A stretch of 64,000 nt of DNA from an uncultured Acetobacteraceae bacterium (GTDB lineage: Bacteria > Pseudomonadota > Alphaproteobacteria > Acetobacterales > Acetobacteraceae). The stretch lies in NCBI GenBank assembly GCA_903895595.1, contig CAITUP010000075.1, positions 43,370 through 107,369 of the forward strand, in the 5' to 3' direction. Positions 21,001 to 28,835 of this stretch are shown piece after piece. The position numbers and the translations under genes were made by a program. Position 1 is the first letter of the stretch. The number at the start of each line of letters is the position of its first letter. The notes beneath the pieces are model-generated. The model was given only the letters and a program-made list of their open reading frames with translations. It did no database searches and had not been told where the DNA came from.

Positions 21001-22554
21001 ATGATCGATACGGAACGACCGCAAAGGCTGGGTACCGCGCTGGCGCGTTTGCGGGCCGGGCAATGGGATGCGGCGGTGGCGCATTGCCACGGGCTGCTGC
21101 TGCGCGATCCTACCGATACGCAGGCGCGTCTGCTGGACGCGTTCGCCCGCGCCGGCCGGGGGGATATTTCCGAGGCTGCGGAAACACTGGTCGCGATCGC
21201 GCGGGATCATCCCGGTCAGGCGCATCCTTGCTCGGATTTCGCAGCCTTTTGTTCCGACGGACCAGTCGCCGCCCTGTATCGCGCCTGTCTGTCTTTGACT
21301 CCGGCCGACACGCGGTTGCGGCGTCTGTTTGCCGGGTTTCTATTGGACCGAGGCGAGGCTGCCGAGGCCGAGCAGGTACTCCGAGGCGCGCTGGACAGCG
21401 CGGCGGGGCAGCACGCGATGGGTATGGCGCTGACCGAACAGGGAAAATTCCATGAGGCGATCGGGCATTTTCGGCGGGCGGCGGCGCTCGATCCGGTCCC
21501 GTCGCCGGCCTGGGCCAATCTTGGTATGGTGCTGAAAATCGAAGGCCGGCATCGGGAGGCGCTGGCTGCCTACGACGAAGCCGTCGCCCGCAGCCCGAAC
21601 GACGCGGCCATCCGGGTCAATCGTATGGTGGCGCTGCTGCACGCCGGCCACTGGTCCGAGGCCTGGCGCGACGGCGATTGGCGCCTGCGTCTGCCGGGCT
21701 ACACCGGCCTCCCGGCGGATCGGCTGCTGCCGAACCCCGACGCCGCCGCCGGTCGCACCGTCCTGCTGACGCATGAGGAAGGGTTCGGCGATACGTTGCA
21801 GTTCCTGCGCTACGCCCCGCTGCTCGCCGCACGCGGCGCCCGCGTGCTGGTGCGGATGCCCCAGCCCCTGATGCGTATCGCTGCTCGTGTCCCCGGCATC
21901 GCCGCCGTGCTGGACGAGGCTGCCGCGCTACCCGATTACGACTACCATTGCCCAATGGTGAGCCTGCCCTGCGTGTTCGCCACCACGCCCGACACGATTC
22001 CGCCGGGCGATTACCTGCTTGAGGCCGGCGAACCGAACGCCATGCCGTACGTGGGTCTGGTCTGGGCCGGTCAGGCGCGCCCCTGGCTGCCGGGGTTCAC
22101 CGCGCTCGATGCGCGGCGGAGCGCCGATGCCGCCGTCTTCGCCCCTTTGGCCGCCGTCGCGGGCGTGCGTTTCGTCAGCCTGCAAATGGGGGAGGCGGCG
22201 GCGCATCCGCCTGCCGGTCTGGCGTTGGCAAATCCCATGGCGAGCGTGCGCGACTTCGCCGATACCGCGGCCATTGTCGCGGGTTTGGATTTGGTGGTCA
22301 GCGTCGATACCTCGGTCGTGCATCTGGCGGGCTCAATGGGCAAGCCCGTGTTTCTGCTGGATCGCTACGACAATTGCTGGCGCTGGCTCAGCGGGCGCTC
22401 CGACAGCCCGTGGTATCCGGATCTGACGATCTTCCGGCAGGACGCGCCCGGCGACTGGGGGCCGCCGGTAAGGCGTGTCGTGGCGGCGCTCAACCGGTTT
22501 GTTGCAATGCGCGCCCATCCATCCCCGGCGCGGCGATTTCCAAATGCCGCATGA
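21001..22554 (+). CDS. TPR protein with C-terminal glycosyltransferase-like domain
   Basis: The 517-residue protein has tetratricopeptide repeats over about residues 8-235 and then a GT-B-like domain (about 248-500). The latter contains LTHEEGFGDTLQFLRYAPLL and VVSVDTSVVHLAGSMGKPVFLL, typical of TPR-linked glycosyltransferases. Similar TPR-GT proteins modify flagellins or other surface proteins in alphaproteobacteria (FlmG in Caulobacter). Whether this one does so is inference, supported by the CtrA-type site just upstream. The 3' end overlaps the convergent phosphodiesterase gene by 65 bp. There is no signal peptide. Confidence 0.87.
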   Translation: MIDTERPQRLGTALARLRAGQWDAAVAHCHGLLLRDPTDTQARLLDAFARAGRGDISEAAETLVAIARDHPGQAHPCSDFAAFCSDGPVAALYRACLSLTPADTRLRRLFAGFLLDRGEAAEAEQVLRGALDSAAGQHAMGMALTEQGKFHEAIGHFRRAAALDPVPSPAWANLGMVLKIEGRHREALAAYDEAVARSPNDAAIRVNRMVALLHAGHWSEAWRDGDWRLRLPGYTGLPADRLLPNPDAAAGRTVLLTHEEGFGDTLQFLRYAPLLAARGARVLVRMPQPLMRIAARVPGIAAVLDEAAALPDYDYHCPMVSLPCVFATTPDTIPPGDYLLEAGEPNAMPYVGLVWAGQARPWLPGFTALDARRSADAAVFAPLAAVAGVRFVSLQMGEAAAHPPAGLALANPMASVRDFADTAAIVAGLDLVVSVDTSVVHLAGSMGKPVFLLDRYDNCWRWLSGRSDSPWYPDLTIFRQDAPGDWGPPVRRVVAALNRFVAMRAHPSPARRFPNAA

Positions 22555-23752
22555 TCGTCGGTGCCAGATCGACGATATGCGCCGGCTGGTGTCGCGTCCC
22601 GGCCGCGGCGAACCCCGGACCGTCGATCAACAGAACAGGCGCCTGCTCATACCGACCCAGGCCGCCGTGCTGGCCGCACCCGAGCCGGTCGGGCTTGTCC
22701 CAGCGCGGCTTGGCAACCAATGAGCGGCCGGGAATGCCGTACTCGTTGAGACCGTCATCCGCCGCCATCGATACCGCGAAAGCGAGCCCCTGGTGCGGTG
22801 CTTGCCCGATGGTGCCAAGCGCGTCGGTTCCGAACACCTGCCAGGCCCAGGACTGTGCCCGCAGAAATTCGCCCAGGGCGGAGCGCCGAGTTTCGTGTTT
22901 CGGGTCGAGGTAAATCAACGTGGACGTGCCGTTCGCCATCGCGACGACGTCGCTGGACTCCGCGTTGTCCTTCAGCCCGGCGGCGATCAGCTCGGCCTCC
23001 ACATCGATGACGCCGCTAACGGTCTCATGACCGTGATCGGACCCGACAATGAGCAAAATATCGTCGCCTTTGGCGCGCTCCTTCGCCACGGCGTCCATGA
23101 CCATCCCCGCATTACGATCCGCTTGTTTCAGCACCGCCAGATGCTCGGGCGAGCCGAGTGGGGCGTTGTGCTGGATGTGGTCCGGCTCGCCGAGCCAAAG
23201 AAGGGCGAATGGGGGGCGGCGGTCGTGGAGGGCCTCGGCGACAAAGCGTTCGGTCATCGCTCGGTCGCCCGCCGCGTCGAGGTTTACGTGCAGCGGATCG
23301 GCCACCGGAACCCGGCCCGGCCCGACGGATACGGCACGATGGTAGACGTGCCCGAACCCATCCGGATCGTGCGCGACGGCGGCGCCGGGGGAGACGTTGT
23401 TGAACACGACAGCGCCCCCATGCGGCGCCAGACGTTCCGCCAGCGTCGGGACGGCGAGCGACCGGCCGGTCACCGCCCGCTTATGCGCCAGGAAATCGGG
23501 GCGCCCGACATCGTGCGGGGTCAGCACGCCGTTTTCCATCAACGCGACGGCGTTGCCTTGCAACGTATGCCGCGCCGGATGGCAGCCGGTGGCGAAGGTC
23601 GCGGATACCACCCGTGTTGCCGAGGGGAATGCGGACCGGAAACCCGGAAAGCGTTCGGCGGACGCGGTCAGGCGCATCAGATTGGGCGTGCGGGATTCGT
23701 CCACGAAATCCTGACGGAGACCGTCCAGAATGACCATTACGGTGCGGCGCAT
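22490..23752 (-). CDS. Alkaline phosphatase superfamily phosphodiesterase / nucleotide pyrophosphatase
   Basis: From the ATG at 23752, with AAGGA about eight bases upstream, the protein has 420 residues; the longer open frame upstream is noise. It begins MRRTVMVILDGLRQDF with metal ligand Asp10, then FPSATRVVSAT with the likely nucleophile Thr46. Later metal-binding blocks are GEPDHIQHN and VGSDHGHETVSG. The end (DLAPTIMRHLEIAAPGMDGRALQ) is also typical. No export signal is evident. It should hydrolyse a phosphodiester or phosphomonoester; the substrate is unknown. It overlaps the convergent TPR gene and is divergent from the racemase-fold gene. Confidence 0.88.
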   Translation of the reverse strand: MRRTVMVILDGLRQDFVDESRTPNLMRLTASAERFPGFRSAFPSATRVVSATFATGCHPARHTLQGNAVALMENGVLTPHDVGRPDFLAHKRAVTGRSLAVPTLAERLAPHGGAVVFNNVSPGAAVAHDPDGFGHVYHRAVSVGPGRVPVADPLHVNLDAAGDRAMTERFVAEALHDRRPPFALLWLGEPDHIQHNAPLGSPEHLAVLKQADRNAGMVMDAVAKERAKGDDILLIVGSDHGHETVSGVIDVEAELIAAGLKDNAESSDVVAMANGTSTLIYLDPKHETRRSALGEFLRAQSWAWQVFGTDALGTIGQAPHQGLAFAVSMAADDGLNEYGIPGRSLVAKPRWDKPDRLGCGQHGGLGRYEQAPVLLIDGPGFAAAGTRHQPAHIVDLAPTIMRHLEIAAPGMDGRALQQTG

Positions 23753-23826
23753 GGAGGCGTTCCTTGACAGAGGCTCGGGTGGCCGGACTGTATGCTTCTC
23801 CCCGGAAAATGGCGAAGGACGACATT

Positions 23827-24633
23827 GTGAAACTGTTTTACCAAAGCATGGGCGTCGCCCGCCGTTCGGAATCTGGCCCATACGCCCAGGCGCTGTCCAA
23901 AGTGCTGCGCGACGCCGCCGCGCCGGGGACCGAGGTGAATGTCTTCGGCCTCGCCCCCGGCAAAGCGCTGGCGGATCAGTATCGCTATTTGGAATATCTC
24001 GACACCGCCGAAATCCTGGACAACGGGCTGCGCGCGGAGCGGGAAGGCTACGACGCATTCCTGATCGGCAATGTGTTCGAACCCGGTTTGCATGCGTTGC
24101 GGGAAGTCCTGAATATCCCGGTGCTCGGGCTGGCCGAGTCATCCGTGCATCTGGCCTGCCTGATGGGCGCCAGCTTCTCGGTCGTGAACGTGAATCCGAA
24201 GTTCACCCGGCGGGTGACGGAAAACATCGCCAGTACCGGGCTCGCCAGCCGCATGGTGTCGATCGATGAGATGAAGGTCGAGGGTGGCCGCGCGGTGGAT
24301 CGCGGCTTCGAGGATGCAGCGGTGTGCGCCGAAGTCGTGCGCCAGTTCAGCGACGCGGCCAGGGTCGGGATCGTGAAAGGGGCGGAGACGGTGATCCCCG
24401 CCGGGGGCATCGTCATGACGATGCTGGCGCATGCGGGCGTGCACGCGGTGGACGGGGTGCCGATTGTGAACGGCCTGATCGCGCTGCTGAAAACGGCGGA
24501 AATGGCGGTGCAGATCCGGCAATTGACCGGGGGTTTCACCAGCAAGCGGATGATGTACGCGCCGCCGACCGGCAAGCTGTTGGCGGATGTCCGCGCGGTC
24601 TATGGCGATCACATCTACCCCGGCGCGATGTAG
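23827..24633 (+). CDS. Aspartate/glutamate racemase-fold protein lacking the usual catalytic cysteines
   Basis: I choose the GTG at 23827 because AAGGA lies seven bases upstream and the protein then begins MKLFYQSMG, like other family members; the frame opens as far as 23764. The 268-residue protein has the hydantoin/Asp-Glu racemase pattern (EGYDAFLIGNVFEPGLHALRE, IPVLGLAESSVHLACLMGA). However, the first catalytic Cys position (usually A-C-F-x-D-P-G) reads GNVFEPG, and the second (usually G-C-A/T) reads GAETVIPAGG. A normal two-base racemization is therefore unlikely. A related decarboxylase, isomerase or binding role is possible. It is divergent from the phosphodiesterase gene. Confidence 0.8.
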   Translation: MKLFYQSMGVARRSESGPYAQALSKVLRDAAAPGTEVNVFGLAPGKALADQYRYLEYLDTAEILDNGLRAEREGYDAFLIGNVFEPGLHALREVLNIPVLGLAESSVHLACLMGASFSVVNVNPKFTRRVTENIASTGLASRMVSIDEMKVEGGRAVDRGFEDAAVCAEVVRQFSDAARVGIVKGAETVIPAGGIVMTMLAHAGVHAVDGVPIVNGLIALLKTAEMAVQIRQLTGGFTSKRMMYAPPTGKLLADVRAVYGDHIYPGAM

Positions 24634-24641
24634 CCCGAGGG

Positions 24642-24905
24642 TTACTTCGCGCCGACGGTCGGGTTAACCCAGGGGTCGGGCTGCGGCGAAGCTCCCCAAA
24701 CCGGTAAAGCCATCCACCGCCCGGAATCGTATTCCAGGACTGCTTCCAGTTCTAGATCGCCGTCATCGTGGAGCGTGACATGCATCCCGCTGACCAGCTT
24801 GCCCGCCAAGCGATCGAGATCGCGCAGCGACCCCGGAATGCCCAAATCGTAGCGCCCGAGCTGGTCGCCGGCGTTTTCGTCGAAGTAGATGCGATACACC
24901 GTCAT
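24642..24905 (-). CDS. Small acidic protein of unknown function, second gene of a two-gene unit
   Basis: This 87-residue protein starts at an ATG (24905) overlapping the stop of the upstream small gene as ATGA. It is acidic and begins MTVYRIYFDENAGDQLGRYDLG, followed by LHDDGDLELEAVLEYD, which suggests a small beta-rich fold. I do not recognise the family. The gap to the convergent racemase-fold gene is only 8 bp. The coupling implies that it works with the product of the upstream gene. Confidence 0.65.
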   Translation of the reverse strand: MTVYRIYFDENAGDQLGRYDLGIPGSLRDLDRLAGKLVSGMHVTLHDDGDLELEAVLEYDSGRWMALPVWGASPQPDPWVNPTVGAK

Positions 24906-25186
24906 CGGCCTTGCTTCCGAACCGGATAGGGGTTCGAATATTGATCGAACAAGCGGCTGAGGTCCTCCGCGAGGTCCGGCGGCAATGGATAAAGCGCCTG
25001 GACGGTCGCATGATACCGACCTTTCCCCGGCGTTGGGAAGACAATTTTGAATCCATACCATTGTAGTCCTGCCCGCGTGGTCACGCTGATCTTCGGATTT
25101 AAGAACTGGCCGCCGCGTGCCAGCTCATCGACCGAGACGCCAGGCGCCGATTGGGCGGAGAAGCCCGTCGATTGTTGCGTGGCCAT
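24902..25186 (-). CDS. Small protein of unknown function, first gene of a two-gene unit
   Basis: The 94-residue protein begins MATQQSTGFSAQSAPG. It contains VDELARGGQFLNPKIS and TPGKGRYHATVQALYPLPPDL and ends with a basic tail. There is no signal peptide or membrane segment. It is translationally coupled to the following acidic protein and divergent from hemE. The pairing of a slightly basic first and an acidic second small protein could mean a complex or a toxin-antitoxin pair, but no known family is visible. Confidence 0.6.
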   Translation of the reverse strand: MATQQSTGFSAQSAPGVSVDELARGGQFLNPKISVTTRAGLQWYGFKIVFPTPGKGRYHATVQALYPLPPDLAEDLSRLFDQYSNPYPVRKQGR

Positions 25187-25283
25187 GTCTCGTAACGGCG
25201 AGAAGTTAAGAAACTGCTAACGCCGGGCATTTTTTTTCCCGCCCTTGTGCCATAAACCCCCAGCCGATTCAGCCGAGGTACCG

Positions 25284-26330
25284 ATGCCCGAAACCCGCAA
25301 ACCCCTGTTACGCGCCCTGGGCGGAGAGGCCGTTTGGCCGCCGCCGATGTGGCTCATGCGTCAGGCCGGGCGGTACCTGCCGGAATACCGGGCGGTGCGG
25401 GCGGGCGTGCCGGATTTCATCGCGCTGTGCACGACGCCGGAGCTGGCGGCCGAGGTCACGCTGCAGCCGATTCGGCGCTACGGCTTCGACGCCTCGATCC
25501 TCTTCAGCGACATTCTGATCCTGCCCTGGGCGCTCGGGCACGGGCTGGAGTTCAAGGAAGGCGAGGGGCCGGTGTTGCCCCGGCTGCGCGATGCCGCCAG
25601 TTTGGCGGCTTTGGACCCCAAGCGGGTGCCCGACAAAGTGGCGCCGGTCATGGAAACCGTGCGCCGAGTGCGCGCCGGTTTGGCGGCCGAGGGGTTCGGC
25701 CAGACCACCCTGATCGGCTTCGCGGGCGCTCCGTTTACGGTCGCCTGCTACATGGTGGAGGGCGGAGGCTCCCGCGATTTCGCGGCGACGCGGGCAATGG
25801 CATACGCCGATCCGGCCTTGTTCGGCGGGCTGATGGACACGCTGACGGAAGCGACCATCGGCTATTTGTCGGCGCAGGCCGAGGCGGGGGCGGAGGCGTT
25901 GATGCTGTTCGACTCCTGGGCGGGCGTGCTGTCGCCGTCTTTGTTCCGCCGTTACGTTATCGCGCCGGCGACCCGCATCGTGGCGGAGCTGCGGCGGCGG
26001 CATCCAGACGTACCCGTCATCGGGTTTCCGCGTCTGGCCGGGTTGATGGTTGGGGAATACGCGGCGACGGGCGTGCAGGCGATCGGCATGGATACCTCGA
26101 TGGACCTTCGCAGAGCGGTGGGGTTGGTACCGGATGGGGTGGCGTTGCAGGGGAATTTGGACCCGATGGCGCTGGTCGCGGGCGGGGCGGCGCTGACCGA
26201 GGAAACCGCCGCGATTTTACGGGAGATGAAGGGCCGGCCGTTCGTATTCAACCTCGGCCACGGGATCGTGCCGCAGACGCCGACCGATCATGTGGCGGCT
26301 TTGGTGGAGCAAGTCCGTGCCGCGTCGTAA
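25284..26330 (+). CDS. hemE: Uroporphyrinogen decarboxylase
   Basis: This 348-residue cytoplasmic enzyme decarboxylates uroporphyrinogen III to coproporphyrinogen III in heme synthesis. The N-terminal signature PPMWLMRQAGRYLPEY (20-35) carries the substrate-binding arginines Arg26 and Arg30. Asp75 lies in ILFSDIL, and GFAGAPFTVACYMVEG is the second signature. I use the ATG at 25284, preceded by GAGG; an earlier ATG at 25245 in the same frame lacks conserved residues. The ferrochelatase gene overlaps its 3' end. Confidence 0.97.
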   Translation: MPETRKPLLRALGGEAVWPPPMWLMRQAGRYLPEYRAVRAGVPDFIALCTTPELAAEVTLQPIRRYGFDASILFSDILILPWALGHGLEFKEGEGPVLPRLRDAASLAALDPKRVPDKVAPVMETVRRVRAGLAAEGFGQTTLIGFAGAPFTVACYMVEGGGSRDFAATRAMAYADPALFGGLMDTLTEATIGYLSAQAEAGAEALMLFDSWAGVLSPSLFRRYVIAPATRIVAELRRRHPDVPVIGFPRLAGLMVGEYAATGVQAIGMDTSMDLRRAVGLVPDGVALQGNLDPMALVAGGAALTEETAAILREMKGRPFVFNLGHGIVPQTPTDHVAALVEQVRAAS

Positions 26331-27384
26331 AGTCGCCGTCGTTCTGTTCAACCTCGGCGGGCCGGACAGCCCGGCGGCGATCAAACCTTTCCTGCTGAAC
26401 CTGTTCAGCGATCCCGCGATCCTGCGGGTGCCGTTCTTTGTCCGTTTCTTTCTGGCCCGAATCATCGCTTTTGCGCGGCTGAAACAGGCAACCGAGAATT
26501 ACGCTCTGCTGGGCGGACGGTCGCCGTTGCTGGAATTGACGCAGGCGCAGGCAACGGCGCTGGAGGCCGCACTGGCCGACGATGTCGAGGCGAAATGCTT
26601 TATCGCCATGCGCTATTGGCATCCTTTCAGCCTGGAGGCCGCTCGGGCGGTGAAGGCCTGGGGCGCGGACGAGGTCGTTTTGCTGCCGCTTTATCCGCAG
26701 TATTCCTCGACCACGACAGGCAGTTCTCTGACCGCGTGGCGGACGGCAGCGGCTCAGGCCGGGTTGGCGGTGCGGACGACATCGTTGTGTTGCTATGCGA
26801 CCGATCCGGACTACGTTGCGGCAACGGCGGCGATGGTGGCCGCGGCTTACGCCAAGGCGCGGGCATCGCTGGACCCAACGATTCCGTTACGCGTGTTGTT
26901 TTCCGCGCACGGTCTCCCCGAGAAAATCGTAGCGGCCGGCGATCCGTATCAGGTGCAAATCGAACAGACGGTCGCGGCTGTGTTGGCGGCTTGGGACGCG
27001 CCGGGAACTGACTCCGTCGTCTGCTACCAATCCCGCGCCACGCCGGTGAAATGGATCGGCCCGAGCACCGATACCGAAATCGAACGGGCCGGGCACGATA
27101 AGGTGGCGGTGCTGGTCGTGCCGATCGCGTTCGTTTCGGATCATTCCGAAACGCTGGTGGAACTGGATATCGAATACCGCGATCTGGCGAAGAAATCCGG
27201 CGTCTGCGGTTATTTCCGCGTTCCGACGCAGAACGCCGATCCAAGGTTTATCGCGGCGCTGGCAGGGTTGGTGCTGCGAACGATCGCGGTGGGGCCGGGA
27301 CAGTGCAGCCACGTCGGGGGGCGGGTTTGCGATGTTTCTCGGAGGGATTGCCCGTTGGCTGCTCCTCGGAGCACGGTCGCCTGA
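26317..27384 (+). CDS. hemH: Ferrochelatase
   Basis: The 355-residue enzyme inserts iron into protoporphyrin. It starts at a GTG (26317) inside the hemE 3' end, with GGTGGAG eight bases upstream. FNLGGPDSP (11-19), the catalytic His198 in FSAHGLPE and Glu278 in FVSDHSETLVELD match the family. The C terminus carries Cys330, Cys338 and Cys345, with further Cys158/159 and 297, reminiscent of the [2Fe-2S]-containing ferrochelatases found in some alphaproteobacteria; spacing differs from the human pattern. It forms one unit with hemE. Confidence 0.95.
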   Translation: MPRRKVAVVLFNLGGPDSPAAIKPFLLNLFSDPAILRVPFFVRFFLARIIAFARLKQATENYALLGGRSPLLELTQAQATALEAALADDVEAKCFIAMRYWHPFSLEAARAVKAWGADEVVLLPLYPQYSSTTTGSSLTAWRTAAAQAGLAVRTTSLCCYATDPDYVAATAAMVAAAYAKARASLDPTIPLRVLFSAHGLPEKIVAAGDPYQVQIEQTVAAVLAAWDAPGTDSVVCYQSRATPVKWIGPSTDTEIERAGHDKVAVLVVPIAFVSDHSETLVELDIEYRDLAKKSGVCGYFRVPTQNADPRFIAALAGLVLRTIAVGPGQCSHVGGRVCDVSRRDCPLAAPRSTVA

Positions 27385-27399
27385 AAATTCTTGCGTGCG

Positions 27400-27416
27400 G
27401 TAAGAATATTCCTTAC
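27400..27416. promoter_or_regulatory. Palindromic candidate operator of the toxin-antitoxin pair
   Basis: A 17-bp near-palindrome (GTAAGAATATTCCTTAC) ends 11 bp before the antitoxin start. AbrB-type antitoxins usually bind such sites to repress their own operon. An additional ATTCTT/AAGAAT inverted pair overlaps it on the left side. Confidence 0.45.
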
Positions 27417-27427
27417 TATCCCCCACC

Positions 27428-27661
27428 ATGATCACCAGCAAGCTCACCACCAAAGCCCAAACCACCATCCCTCAATCCGTGAGAGCAGCCCTGGATGTGA
27501 CCGCGGGCGATGAGATCGCTTATGTCATCGAAGCCGGCCGCGTCATGCTGCTAAAAGCTGCCCCCAAAGGTCCCCGCAAGGGCGATCCTTTCGACGACCC
27601 TTTCGCGGCATTTTGGGAATGGGACACGCCGGAAGACGAGGAAGACTTCGCGGACCTGTAG
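27428..27661 (+). CDS. AbrB/MazE-type antitoxin
   Basis: The 77-residue protein has the swapped-hairpin AbrB DNA-binding domain at its N terminus (SKLTTKAQTTIPQSVRAALDVTAGDEIAYVIEAGRVMLLKA, about 4-45) and an acidic tail (DPFDDPFAAFWEWDTPEDEEDFADL) of the kind that wraps and neutralises a toxin. The MazF-type toxin gene begins 3 bp after its stop. It is likely autoregulated through the palindrome just upstream. Confidence 0.9.
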   Translation: MITSKLTTKAQTTIPQSVRAALDVTAGDEIAYVIEAGRVMLLKAAPKGPRKGDPFDDPFAAFWEWDTPEDEEDFADL

Positions 27662-27664
27662 CCA

Positions 27665-28045
27665 ATGGAACCGCAAGCGGAAAAATTCGCGGTATGGGAT
27701 GTCGTGCGCGTCGAATTCCCCTACGCGGATGAAGCTCGGGTCAGGCGCCGTCCTGGGCTTGTCATCGCGGCCCCGGAAGTCGTTGGAGCTTTCACGTTGA
27801 TCTGGATCTTGATGATCACCAGTGCTCGTCACGGACTCTGGCCGCTCGACGCACCTATATCGGACCTGTCCAGCGCCGGACTTCCGCATCCCTGCGTCAT
27901 ACGGCCCGCCAAGGTCGCAACCTTCGACGCTCGGCTTGCCACCCGCATCGGGCGGTTGGCGGGGGTCGACCAGCCGACCGTCGCGCGTGCGTTACGGGCG
28001 ATCTTGGGTGATGCTGTCGGGGGGGTGACGTCGTCGGTGGCCTGA
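27665..28045 (+). CDS. PemK/MazF-type toxin
   Basis: This 126-residue protein begins MEPQAEKFAVWDVVRVEFPYADEARVRRRPGLVI. The pattern of WDVV-V-FPY followed by -RRPGLVI is the PemK/MazF fold, and the loop segment SSAGLPHPCVIRPAKVATFD fits the second part of the fold. Such proteins are sequence-specific endoribonucleases. It is the second gene of the pair and converges with dapB. Nothing suggests that it is broken; target specificity cannot be read. Confidence 0.85.
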   Translation: MEPQAEKFAVWDVVRVEFPYADEARVRRRPGLVIAAPEVVGAFTLIWILMITSARHGLWPLDAPISDLSSAGLPHPCVIRPAKVATFDARLATRIGRLAGVDQPTVARALRAILGDAVGGVTSSVA

Positions 28046-28070
28046 GATGGCCGGAGAACAACCCTCCCCC

Positions 28071-28835
28071 TTACATCCCCAAAACATCCATCATAGACCG
28101 CAACCCAGCGTCCCGCCCCACAACCCAAAGCGCTGCCCGCACCGCCCCCGTCGCGAACGCCCGCCGGTCGAACGCCCGGTGCGTCAGCGCGATATGCTCG
28201 GTGCCCGAGGCGAAAATCAGCGTGTGCTCCCCCACCACTTGCCCGCCGCGCAGGGCCGCGAACCCGATGGCGCCGGTTTTCCGCGCACCCGTATGCCCAT
28301 GCCGCCCGCTCTCGATCACATCGTCCAGCGACACGCCGCGCCCGGCAGCCACCGCGCGACCCATGCCGATCGCGGTGCCCGAAGGAGCGTCCACCTTCTG
28401 CCGGTGGTGCATCTCCACGATCTCGGCATCGAATTCCTCGGCCGGCAGCGCCAGCCCCATCTTCTCCGCCAATGCGAGCACCAAATTCACCCCGGCCGAA
28501 AAATTCGACGCGTAAACCACCGGGGTAGCCCGAGCGGCCTCGGCCACCGCGGCTTCGTCCGCCGCCGACAACCCCGACGTCCCGAGCACCCAGGCTTTCC
28601 CCGCCGAAGCCATGGCGGCGGCGTTGCCCTGGGCGGTCGCGGCGTTGGTGAAATCGATCACCACGTCGGACACGGCAGCCAGCGCGGCAACGTCGGCGAA
28701 CTCCGTCACTCCCTCCGGCATGGCGCCCGAGCGGCCGACGCCGCCGCTGACAACGGCACCCGCGGCGCGGACTTCCTCCACCAGCAGGCGGCCCATCCGG
28801 CCGGTCACCCCGGCGATCCCGATGCGTGTCGTCAT
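28071..28835 (-). CDS. dapB: 4-hydroxy-tetrahydrodipicolinate reductase
   Basis: The 254-residue enzyme reduces hydroxy-tetrahydrodipicolinate in lysine and diaminopimelate synthesis. The Rossmann motif GVTGRMG (9-15) and the signature EMHHRQKVDAPSGTA (141-155; His143, His144, Lys147) are complete. The start at 28835 overlaps the stop of the upstream methyltransferase as ATGA. The frame extends further upstream only as an antisense-like artefact. Confidence 0.96.
   Translation of the reverse strand: MTTRIGIAGVTGRMGRLLVEEVRAAGAVVSGGVGRSGAMPEGVTEFADVAALAAVSDVVIDFTNAATAQGNAAAMASAGKAWVLGTSGLSAADEAAVAEAARATPVVYASNFSAGVNLVLALAEKMGLALPAEEFDAEIVEMHHRQKVDAPSGTAIGMGRAVAAGRGVSLDDVIESGRHGHTGARKTGAIGFAALRGGQVVGEHTLIFASGTEHIALTHRAFDRRAFATGAVRAALWVVGRDAGLRSMMDVLGM

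Noticed and set aside
25206..25220. TTAA-N7-CTAA before hemE, similar to a CtrA site
   Set aside because: One mismatch, and heme synthesis is not an expected CtrA target; weak compared with the two perfect sites.
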